Positions 26,879 to 33,918 of a stretch of DNA of 64,000 bases are shown in pieces; position 1 is the stretch's first letter, and each line of letters opens with the position of its first letter. Source of the stretch: JAEZDC01 sp036676415 (GTDB lineage Bacteria; Bacteroidota; Bacteroidia; Chitinophagales; Chitinophagaceae); NCBI GenBank assembly GCA_036676415.1, contig JAKFCX010000001.1:1-64000 (forward strand), written 5' to 3'. Below the pieces are notes generated by a model, which ran no database searches, was not told where the DNA came from, and was given only the letters and a program-made list of their open reading frames with translations. The position numbers and the translations under genes were made by a program.

Positions 26879-28378
26879 TCATTTCCTGCTATAATTCGGA
26901 GCCTCCCTTGTAATATCAATATCATGTGCATGGCTTTCAGTAATGCCGGCATTAGTAATCTTGATGAACGTAGCCTGTTGTAATGCTTTGATATCTTTTG
27001 CACCACTATACCCCATCCCTGCTCTCAATCCACCGGTATATTGATACACGATCTCGGCTACGTGACCTTTATAAGCAACACGACCTTCAATTCCTTCGGG
27101 AACATATTTTTTTACATCGGCTTCTACATCCTGGAAATAACGATCACCACTTCCCTGTACCATAGCACCCAATGATCCCATTCCACGGTACTCTTTGAAT
27201 TTTCTTCCTTCGTAGATGATTGTTTCACCAGGACTTTCTTCTGTTCCTGCGAAGATGCTTCCCATCATTACCACATCTGCACCTGCAGCAAGTGCTTTCA
27301 CCATATCACCAGTGTAACGAATACCACCATCACCGATCACAGGAATGTTCCTTGCTTTTAATACACCGGCAGCTTCCATAATTGCAGTGATCTGTGGAAT
27401 ACCAGCACCAGCAACAATTCTTGTTGTACAAATCGATCCTGGCCCGATACCAACTTTCACAGCATCGGCACCTGCATCGGCCAAAGCTTTTGCACCTGCA
27501 GCAGTTCCTACATTTCCAGCGATCACTTGTAAGCCCTTAAAATTCTTCTTCAGATTTTTCAATGCATCCATTACACCTTTACTATGACCGTGGGCACTGT
27601 CGAGTGTAACTACATCAACTCCTACATTTTGCAAAGCAGCGGCTCTGTCAAGTATATCGGAGGTAATTCCTAAAGCTGCACCGACAAGTAATCTTCCAAA
27701 TTCATCCTTCACGGCATTGGGGAAATTGCGAAGCTGTAATATATCCCTGTAAGTGATCAGGCCAATCAGCTTTCCTTGTTTATCAACCACAGGTAATTTC
27801 TCGATCTTGTATTGCTGGAGGATCTTCTCGGCTTTCTTCATATCTGTTCCTTGTGGAGCAGTTACAAGCCGGTCTTTCGTCATCACCTTGCTCACCTTTT
27901 TTTTACCGTCAGTTTCAAATCTGAGGTCACGGTTGGTGAGAATGCCAACGAGTTTTCTATTCGAATCAATGATAGGAATTCCACCGATCCTGTTTTCACG
28001 CATGATTCTTTGAGCATCTCCAATGGTAGCATCTTCATTTAATGTAACCGGGTCTAAGATCAAACCACTTTCACTACGCTTTACTTTTCTGGCATGTTCG
28101 GCCTGCCGTTCTATGCTCATGTTCTTGTGCAAAATACCAAGACCACCTTCTCTTGCCAATGCAATAGCGAGATTGGCTTCTGTGACCGTATCCATAGCTG
28201 CAGAAAGCATAGGAATATTCAACTTAATAGACTTAGTAAGATTTGTCTGGATGCTGACTTCTCTTGGCAAAACCTGGCTATAAGCAGGCATTAATAAAAC
28301 ATCGTCAAAGGTTAATCCTTCACCAAAGAATCTTGAATCTGCAGACTTATTACGTGGGGAAGTGGAGTTTGTTGCCAT
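26879..28378 (-). CDS. guaB: Inosine-5'-monophosphate dehydrogenase
   Basis: 499 residues from the ATG at 28378. A 13-codon upstream extension is possible, but the promoter element lies inside it, so I chose the later start. The TIM barrel begins GLTFDDVLLMPAYSQVLPRE. Two CBS domains are inserted at about residues 95-210 (IGGIPIIDSNRKLVGILT, IEKLPVVDKQGKLIGLIT). The catalytic loop Cys is in GPGSICTTRIV, and the mobile flap includes GMGSLGAM. It oxidises IMP to XMP with NAD+, the rate-limiting step of guanine nucleotide synthesis, and precedes GuaA. Confidence 0.97.
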   Translation of the reverse strand: MATNSTSPRNKSADSRFFGEGLTFDDVLLMPAYSQVLPREVSIQTNLTKSIKLNIPMLSAAMDTVTEANLAIALAREGGLGILHKNMSIERQAEHARKVKRSESGLILDPVTLNEDATIGDAQRIMRENRIGGIPIIDSNRKLVGILTNRDLRFETDGKKKVSKVMTKDRLVTAPQGTDMKKAEKILQQYKIEKLPVVDKQGKLIGLITYRDILQLRNFPNAVKDEFGRLLVGAALGITSDILDRAAALQNVGVDVVTLDSAHGHSKGVMDALKNLKKNFKGLQVIAGNVGTAAGAKALADAGADAVKVGIGPGSICTTRIVAGAGIPQITAIMEAAGVLKARNIPVIGDGGIRYTGDMVKALAAGADVVMMGSIFAGTEESPGETIIYEGRKFKEYRGMGSLGAMVQGSGDRYFQDVEADVKKYVPEGIEGRVAYKGHVAEIVYQYTGGLRAGMGYSGAKDIKALQQATFIKITNAGITESHAHDIDITREAPNYSRK

Positions 28379-28381
28379 GTG

Positions 28382-28389
28382 CAAAGATA
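28382..28389 (-). promoter_or_regulatory. -7 promoter element of guaB
   Basis: On the minus strand TATCTTTG matches TAnnTTTG exactly and stands 3 bases before the guaB ATG, implying a leaderless or nearly leaderless mRNA. It also supports the start at 28378. Confidence 0.55.
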
Positions 28390-28430
28390 ATTGTGCAGGT
28401 AAAACAACAGAAATCAAATTTCATACACAA

Positions 28431-28457
28431 TAAAAAACCTGCTACGGGCAGCAGGTT
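28431..28457 (-). terminator. Terminator after the nuclease-TonB fusion gene
   Basis: AACCTGCT (28436-28443) pairs with AGCAGGTT (28450-28457) around a 6-base loop. On the minus strand it is followed by TTTTTTATTG. It separates the gene ending at 28481 from guaB downstream. Confidence 0.88.
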
Positions 28458-28480
28458 AAAACTATATATCATCAAGATAA

Positions 28481-29854
28481 TTACCCTTTATCAAAAACAA
28501 AAGTAATAGACTGTTTTTGCCTGTAATTAACTGGAATTCCTTCTTTGGTGGCAGGCTGCCATTTTGGAGACTTCTTCATAACTCTCATAACTTCTGCGCC
28601 ACAACCATAGCCTGGATCTTTTTCCAGTTTTAAGTCAACAACATTACCTTCCGAGTCGATAGTGAAACTTACAACTGCAGTGTATCTTCCAGCCGGGGCA
28701 CGATTTTCCTCGGGAATACGATCATTCAAATTCTTCTCTAAAAATCGTTTCCAGACATTAATACCACCCACTACTTCAAGTTTGTTGTCGTTATCCTCTG
28801 GTTCTGCCTGAACTTTCTTTAGAAAAACAAGATACGTTGGGAAGTGATCACTGTAACCACCCCTGTAAGTATTTCCATCCCAGGTTCTCATTGGATATCC
28901 CCTGTAACGGCCAGAGTTTTCCATCAGGAACTCTTTATTAAAGATGAATTGCTTGTAGAAGAAAAATCCATCCTGTTCTTTTTTTAACCAGGGATGAGAA
29001 ATGATGATCTGGTCGAAAAGATTCCAGTTATCCTGGTAAGCCAATGTACCAATACCATTCTTATACATTTCCCACCATGGATTAAACAATCCTCCTTGCC
29101 TTACATCTTTAGCTTTACCTTTTGCTTTCAGAATTTCCGCAACACTCGGACTGGTTGGATCATCGTTCAGATCACCCATCAACAGCACTTTCTGTTCTCC
29201 ATCTGCCTTTGCAATAGAATCAATATGTCTTTTTGCCACTGTTGCTGCTGCAGCTCTTGCTGGTGCACTTCTTTCTTCACCACCTGATCTGGATGGCCAG
29301 TGATTTACGTAGATATGAATTGTTTCACCATCCAGTTTACCTTTCACCCAAAGAATATCCCTGGTAAAATAAGCATCTTTGCTTCCCCCAGGTAACTGAA
29401 CAAAAAGTTTATCTGAAGCTTCTACAGTAAAATATTTAGGGTTATATAAAAGACCCACATCAACACCTCTTATATCCCGGGAATCGTAATGCACGATCTT
29501 ATACCCTCTTTTGCTAAGTAATGGATGCCGAACAAGATCATTCAACACGGTATCATTCTCTATTTCTGAAACACCGATCAATGCAAGACCGTCAGGGTTC
29601 GGAACACCAGGAACATCTGTACCAATTTGTGATAAAACGGAAGCAAGCTTACCAAGTTTATCGTTATAAATATTAGTGTTATAATTCTTGGGACCTGTAG
29701 GTGTAAACTCGTTATCGTTCTTAATTGGATTATCAACCGTGTCATAAAGATTCTCGAGGTTGTAAAAACCAACCATAGAAACTTTAAAACTCTTCTTCTG
29801 GCAAAAACTCAGGATAGGGGATAAAAGTAAAACAGCAAACAATATCTTTCTCAT
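28481..29854 (-). CDS. Secreted endonuclease/exonuclease/phosphatase-fold protein fused to TonB C-terminal domain
   Basis: 457 residues. A signal peptide (MRKILFAVLLLSPILSFCQ) is followed by an EEP domain (about 25-350) with the metal and catalytic motifs GFYNLENLYD, VSEIEND, YVNHWPSR, LMGDLNDDP and GYSDHFPTYLVF. After a charged linker comes a TonB C-terminal-like domain (about 370-457) with RYTAVVSFTIDSEGNV, SPKWQPATKEGIPVNYRQ and a final beta strand. The EEP part is expected to cleave a phosphodiester or phosphomonoester outside the cytoplasm. The fused TonB domain has no membrane anchor of its own, so energy transduction is unlikely and a protein-interaction role is more plausible. Both halves are in one uninterrupted frame. 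Confidence 0.85.
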   Translation of the reverse strand: MRKILFAVLLLSPILSFCQKKSFKVSMVGFYNLENLYDTVDNPIKNDNEFTPTGPKNYNTNIYNDKLGKLASVLSQIGTDVPGVPNPDGLALIGVSEIENDTVLNDLVRHPLLSKRGYKIVHYDSRDIRGVDVGLLYNPKYFTVEASDKLFVQLPGGSKDAYFTRDILWVKGKLDGETIHIYVNHWPSRSGGEERSAPARAAAATVAKRHIDSIAKADGEQKVLLMGDLNDDPTSPSVAEILKAKGKAKDVRQGGLFNPWWEMYKNGIGTLAYQDNWNLFDQIIISHPWLKKEQDGFFFYKQFIFNKEFLMENSGRYRGYPMRTWDGNTYRGGYSDHFPTYLVFLKKVQAEPEDNDNKLEVVGGINVWKRFLEKNLNDRIPEENRAPAGRYTAVVSFTIDSEGNVVDLKLEKDPGYGCGAEVMRVMKKSPKWQPATKEGIPVNYRQKQSITFVFDKG

Positions 29855-30167
29855 GGGTATGATTCTTCAGCAAACTTACATTGGTAATCTGAACCATTGA
29901 GCATCTAACCGTTAAATTACTATTATAACAACGGATGCCAGGCTGGAATTCAAATGGCCCGATACATTGTCGCCTAACAACCTTTATATGCTTGATTTAC
30001 AGCCATAATCCAGGTGAAAAAAAATTCCTCCTGCACAATTAATTTATTATCTTCGGTATGTCCAAGGTTACAGTTCTTCCATTTCTCATTGAGCGTCTCT
30101 CTCGTAAATGGGTTTTTTGGCTGGTCTGTTTTGCCATGGTTTATTATTTCACTTAACATTTTAAGAA
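29855..30167 (+). other. 313-base intergenic region with probable long leader of the RRM gene
   Basis: No gene is supported here. The minus-strand promoter of the EEP-TonB gene lies at its left edge. On the plus strand TATCTTCG near 30049 resembles a -7 element, which would give the RRM mRNA a 5' leader of about 110 bases. The leader contains TTCTCATTGAGCG and several T-rich stretches, and no perfect long hairpin was found. An overlapping plus-strand ORF at 30014 looks like a chance frame. Confidence 0.4.
29871..29878 (-). promoter_or_regulatory. -7 promoter element of the EEP-TonB gene
   Basis: TAAGTTTG on the minus strand matches TAnnTTTG and stands 16 bases before the ATG at 29854. No convincing -33 box was found. 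Confidence 0.45.
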
Positions 30168-30578
30168 ATGAACATTTACGTTGGAAACCTGAACTGGAGT
30201 ATGACCAGTGATGACCTTTACAACATGTTTGCACCTTATGGAGAGGTTGCATCTGCAAAAATCGTTACCGACAAATTCAACAACAATCGTAGCAAAGGCT
30301 TCGGTTTCGTTGAAATGAATGATGACGAAGCTGCAAGAACAGCAATCGCTGCATTAAACGAAACAGAAGTAATGGAAAGAAAACTGGTAGTGAACGAATC
30401 AGCTCCACGTCCAGAAGGACAAGGTGGTGGTGGTGGATTCAAGAAGAAAAGCTTCGGTGGCGGAGGTGGCGGAGGCTACAACCGTGGTGGAAGTGGAGGT
30501 GGCGGAGGCTACAATCGTGGCGGAAGTGGCGGAGGCTACAACCGTGGCGGAGGTGGTGGTGGATACAACCGCGATTAA
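30168..30578 (+). CDS. RRM-type RNA-binding protein with glycine-rich tail
   Basis: 136 residues. One RNA recognition motif covers residues 1-78, with RNP2 IYVGNL at residues 3-8 and RNP1 SKGFGFVEM at about 43-51. The C-terminal ~55 residues are low-complexity Gly/Arg/Tyr/Asn repeats (GGGYNRGGSG), similar to RGG-type tails in cold-inducible RNA-binding proteins of eukaryotes and cyanobacteria. It probably binds single-stranded RNA in the cytoplasm and influences translation or stability, as reported for Bacteroides RRM proteins. The long AT-rich leader suggests post-transcriptional control. A terminator follows at once. Confidence 0.93.
   Translation: MNIYVGNLNWSMTSDDLYNMFAPYGEVASAKIVTDKFNNNRSKGFGFVEMNDDEAARTAIAALNETEVMERKLVVNESAPRPEGQGGGGGFKKKSFGGGGGGGYNRGGSGGGGGYNRGGSGGGYNRGGGGGGYNRD
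30470..30575 (+). repeat. Degenerate tandem repeat coding for GGGYNRGG units
   Basis: Four tandem units of about 21-30 bases around GGAGGCTACAACCGTGG encode the glycine-rich tail of the RRM protein. Differences between the units are synonymous or change Gly/Ser number, so length variation by slippage is possible. Confidence 0.75.
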
Positions 30579-30604
30579 TTCATGCTCAACCAGGAAAGAA
30601 ATGG

Positions 30605-30631
30605 AAGTCTCGCATTTAGCGGGACTTTTTT
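30605..30631 (+). terminator. Terminator after the RRM gene
   Basis: AAGTCTCGC pairs with GCGGGACTT (one G-T pair) around loop ATTTA, followed by six T. The next gene starts only 12 bases after the T run, and TACTTTTAG within that space may be its -7 element. Confidence 0.85.
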
Positions 30632-30642
30632 ACTTTTAGCCA

Positions 30643-31518
30643 ATGATCAATTTATCCATACCGATAGCTGGTTGTATGAGATGGGGTAAATGGGGAGCTA
30701 ATTTTACTTTGTCTGAATATGAGCAACTCATAAATCAGTGTGTTGAGAATGGAATCACTTCGTTTGATCATGCAGATATTTATGGTGACTACAGCACGGA
30801 AGAAGAATTTGGACATGTAATAAGAAATCGCTCATCGCTCAGAGAACAGGTCCAGCTTATTACAAAATGCGGTATTCAACTAAAAACAAATCCAAGACAG
30901 GAGCACGTCATCAAATCCTACAACACATCACGAGACCATCTCATTGCTTCTGTAGAATATTCTTTAAGAGCATTGTGCACAGATCATATTGATGTATTGC
31001 TTATTCATCGACCTGATCCATTGATGAATCCTATTGAAGTGGCTGATGCTATCGATCTTTTAAAAAGGCAGGGGAAAATCTTACAGTTTGGCGTTTCTAA
31101 TTTCCTGCCACAACACATTGATCTTCTCCTGAAATATTTACCTGTCGATTATAATCAAATAGAAATATCGATATTAAATCATCTCCCTTTTACCAATGGC
31201 GTATTGGATTATTGCCTGCTTCATAACATCACTCCGATGGCCTGGGCTCCTTTAGGTGGTGGAATCATGAATGACGACAGCCATCCAAGGTACAGGGCTA
31301 TCATTGCCGCAGCTACTTTACTGGCAGAAAAATATAACACAGGCATTAACCAGGTGTTGATTGCTTACCTGTTGAAACATCCTTCAGGAATTATTCCTGT
31401 AATTGGCACTACAAAAATTGAAAGACTACAGCAGGCAAAAGAAGCAAGGGAAATTGTACTGAGCAGAGAAGACTGGTTTCAACTGCATATAGCTTGTACC
31501 GGTGAAGATGTGGCTTAA
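30643..31518 (+). CDS. Aldo/keto reductase
   Basis: 291 residues, a TIM-barrel NADPH-dependent oxidoreductase of the YdhF-like subgroup. The catalytic tetrad is visible: Asp and Tyr in TSFDHADIYGDY, Lys in LITKCGI and His in VLLIHRPDP. QFGVSNFLPQHIDLLL and VIGTTKIERLQQA are the cofactor-binding blocks. It would reduce carbonyl compounds in the cytoplasm, but the substrate is unknown. The start follows the terminator of the RRM gene closely. The next gene begins 51 bases downstream. Confidence 0.93.
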   Translation: MINLSIPIAGCMRWGKWGANFTLSEYEQLINQCVENGITSFDHADIYGDYSTEEEFGHVIRNRSSLREQVQLITKCGIQLKTNPRQEHVIKSYNTSRDHLIASVEYSLRALCTDHIDVLLIHRPDPLMNPIEVADAIDLLKRQGKILQFGVSNFLPQHIDLLLKYLPVDYNQIEISILNHLPFTNGVLDYCLLHNITPMAWAPLGGGIMNDDSHPRYRAIIAAATLLAEKYNTGINQVLIAYLLKHPSGIIPVIGTTKIERLQQAKEAREIVLSREDWFQLHIACTGEDVA

Positions 31519-31569
31519 AAAATTATAGGCGGTTATTTGTTATAAAAGAGCATACATATCTTTCCACCC

Positions 31570-32016
31570 ATGAAACATATTGTCTTATTCTTTGTCATAT
31601 CTATCGTGTCAATTAATCTCAAAGCGCAGAAAGCAGAAGATTCAGTGAAAGCTGTTATCAATAAAATGTTTACAGCTATGTTGGAAGCAGACGGAAAGAT
31701 GTTTGCTGAATGTTTTGCTGATAACGCAATACTTCAAACAATTGATTCCAAAGATGGGATAGTTATAAAAACAGGTTCATTAGAAAATTTTGCGAAGTCA
31801 GTGAGCGGATTAAAGAAAAATGCTGCAGATGAACGTATCAGGTTCGAGGCAATACTTATAGATGCTGATTTAGCCTCAGCCTGGACACCTTATAGTTTTT
31901 ACTACAATGGAAAGTTCAGTCATTGTGGCGTGAATTCATTCCAATTAGTGAGATTGAATGGAAACTGGAAAATTAACTACCTCATTGACACAAGAAGAAC
32001 AAATACCTGTCTTTAA
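31570..32016 (+). CDS. Secreted NTF2/SnoaL-like protein
   Basis: 148 residues. A signal peptide (IVLFFVISIVSINLKAQ) precedes an NTF2-like cone fold. VKAVINKMFTAMLEADGKMFAECFADNAIL is the helix-helix-strand start of the family (given here as landmarks around residues 28-57), and FQLVRLNGNWKINYLIDTRR the last strands. Members range from enzymes to binding proteins, so no reaction can be assigned. It is convergent with the DUF2272 gene and the two stop codons touch without any spacer, so termination signals must lie within the coding regions. Confidence 0.75.
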   Translation: MKHIVLFFVISIVSINLKAQKAEDSVKAVINKMFTAMLEADGKMFAECFADNAILQTIDSKDGIVIKTGSLENFAKSVSGLKKNAADERIRFEAILIDADLASAWTPYSFYYNGKFSHCGVNSFQLVRLNGNWKINYLIDTRRTNTCL

Positions 32017-32808
32017 TTACCTGTAAGAAGTATTCACTTTAATTACTCCGAATATTTCTTTCTGAGATCCTTCAGGATTTTGCTCTTCATCGTCCATCAC
32101 TTGCCAGTTTCTCGAGTGGTCTATAAAGCCATTAGTATTTAGCCAAACTATACGTTTGTTTACTGTTTGTCCAACATTGCCCCCTACAGTTGTAATAAAA
32201 CCCTGCTCTTTATTAAGCGCAACAACAATATCGCAATGAGAAATACATTTCTGGTTAATCGTTTCCATTGTGTAACGGTTACTTCTCCTGTTCATACAAA
32301 TAAGGTCACCAGGTTCTGGCCATGCAGATCGTTGATCATACACAGCATAAGCCGCAAATAACGATTGTGGCTGAGCAGTAGCATTATCCCGTGCCCAAAC
32401 AATATACTTCGCATGATTATTTGAATAGGGAAAATTGTCTCCTGCACCAGCCTGCAACATTACATGAGAAATAAAAACAGCACTCCAGGGATGGCGATAC
32501 TGCCATGAACTGTTCCTGAGATTTTGTTCTGTAACAGTAATCACCCCCAGTTTCCAGTACTCTTGCAGAATTGGAATGGCATCATCGTCGGTTTCTCTCA
32601 ATACTCCATTCAAATGCCAGCGGTCATACTCTTCCAATGCTTTGTTTGCGATTTGTTTTTTTAGTGTTATCTCTTCAAAAGGTTTTTTATCGTTTACAGT
32701 TGAACTGCTTGCCACTACATGAATCATGCTGCTGTAGGTACTGCCCAATGCAACAATACATATACAAGCCAATAAAAGGCCTCTGATAATATTAGGGGTT
32801 CTTTGCAT
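32017..32808 (-). CDS. DUF2272 domain protein, CHAP/NlpC-like layout
   Basis: 263 residues. The N-terminal hydrophobic segment (IIRGLLLACICIVALGSTYSS) acts as signal peptide or anchor. The DUF2272 domain (about 50-255) contains RHPWSAVFISHVMLQAGAG, then PEPGDLICMNR, then ISHCDIVVALN and TVGGNVGQTVNKRIVWL. The order of motifs resembles CHAP/NlpC-P60 peptidoglycan hydrolases, where the first block normally reads WCAAF with a nucleophilic Cys. Here Ser occupies that place. It lies 34 bases after the helical protein gene on the same strand, likely in the same operon as the Prc protease. The enzymatic role is unproven. Confidence 0.78.
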   Translation of the reverse strand: MQRTPNIIRGLLLACICIVALGSTYSSMIHVVASSSTVNDKKPFEEITLKKQIANKALEEYDRWHLNGVLRETDDDAIPILQEYWKLGVITVTEQNLRNSSWQYRHPWSAVFISHVMLQAGAGDNFPYSNNHAKYIVWARDNATAQPQSLFAAYAVYDQRSAWPEPGDLICMNRRSNRYTMETINQKCISHCDIVVALNKEQGFITTVGGNVGQTVNKRIVWLNTNGFIDHSRNWQVMDDEEQNPEGSQKEIFGVIKVNTSYR

Positions 32809-32842
32809 GTACTAACGATAGCTACTCTTTATAAAACTGAAT

Positions 32843-33907
32843 TCAATAAAATTTTTTTTTATAATGTGGCATATGCCTGTCTGTAAATTCTTTATTGGTC
32901 TTCTCCCAGTTTTCCAATGCCTGCGTTCTTCCGTTATTCAGGTTATTGATGGATTTATTGAATGAACCTACAGCTTCATTTATTTCTTTTACTGCTTTAT
33001 TAAACTCATCTACATCTTTCTGTGTTCGCTGAGATTCAGGTTTTGATTCAAATGATTTTTTGATCTTCTCAAAATTCTCCTGTTTCAGATAATACTCAGA
33101 AAGCTTTGCAAGTTCATTCTCTGCAGATTTCTTGTAATAGGTTAATACCTGACGACAGGCTACTGCCAAAGAAGGGTCACCATTAAATGTCTTTAAGGTA
33201 TCTAAAGCTTTCAGCCCTTCCGCTGCATATTGTAATAACGCATTTCTTCCCTGTTCTATTTCGTTCACCTTCTTATTATTCATTGCCTTGGTGATCACAC
33301 CATCCTGCCAGTTACTCTTAAAAAATACCAGGAACATCTGGTTTTTATAACGGTTCAGCTTTCCTGCCTGTTCCATCTTCTCACCTAACTCGCTTTTTCC
33401 ATCTATTAGTTTGATCTCATACTTTGCTGCGAAAGCTTTTTCTGCGTCACTCATTTGTTGAGATGCCTCTTTCAACTTCTCGCTGATCTTTTCCTGCATC
33501 AACAGGTAAGCCTGCATGCCATCAAAAGATTGCTCAGCTATCTCTTCCATGTTAATGAGTTTAGCGTAATCATCATTAAATACATGGTAACAGACCATTA
33601 TATAATCTGCACCGCTTTTCTTTAATGAATTATCTCCTTTATAAGCACCTAAACCATTTGTATTGTTTCTTGCATCAATAATTGTTTCAAGAACCTTCTG
33701 ACGCAGCTTTTCTACTTTTTTTGCCCTTCTGCCATGTGCAGCTGCACTCATATAAGCCATATAGGTTTGATTCATCTCTTCCTGGGCCGTGTTAATAGCA
33801 CTGAGATAACCTACCGGAGTTGAAAGATCCTGTGCCGATACTGCAAAACTGTAGCAGGCAAAAATCATTGACAAAAACAAAAAACGCAATTGGTGTTTGG
33901 TACTCAT
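32843..33907 (-). CDS. Secreted alpha-helical protein of unknown function, next to prc
   Basis: 354 residues. A clear signal peptide (FLFLSMIFACYSFAVSAQ) is followed by an almost wholly helical, charged protein with coiled-coil propensity (for example EKISEKLKEASQQMSDAEKAF and the C-terminal INEAVGSFNKSINNLN). I do not recognise a characterised domain. The start is 11 bases after the prc stop on the same strand, so the two are almost surely co-transcribed. The product may be a periplasmic partner or adaptor of the protease, but that is inference from position only. Confidence 0.75.
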   Translation of the reverse strand: MSTKHQLRFLFLSMIFACYSFAVSAQDLSTPVGYLSAINTAQEEMNQTYMAYMSAAAHGRRAKKVEKLRQKVLETIIDARNNTNGLGAYKGDNSLKKSGADYIMVCYHVFNDDYAKLINMEEIAEQSFDGMQAYLLMQEKISEKLKEASQQMSDAEKAFAAKYEIKLIDGKSELGEKMEQAGKLNRYKNQMFLVFFKSNWQDGVITKAMNNKKVNEIEQGRNALLQYAAEGLKALDTLKTFNGDPSLAVACRQVLTYYKKSAENELAKLSEYYLKQENFEKIKKSFESKPESQRTQKDVDEFNKAVKEINEAVGSFNKSINNLNNGRTQALENWEKTNKEFTDRHMPHYKKKFY

Positions 33908-33918
33908 TTTATAAAGGT

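Noticed and set aside
30450..30575. CRISPR-like tandem repeats
   Set aside because: The repeats code in frame for a glycine-rich protein tail and lack spacers. No other repeat array was seen in the window.
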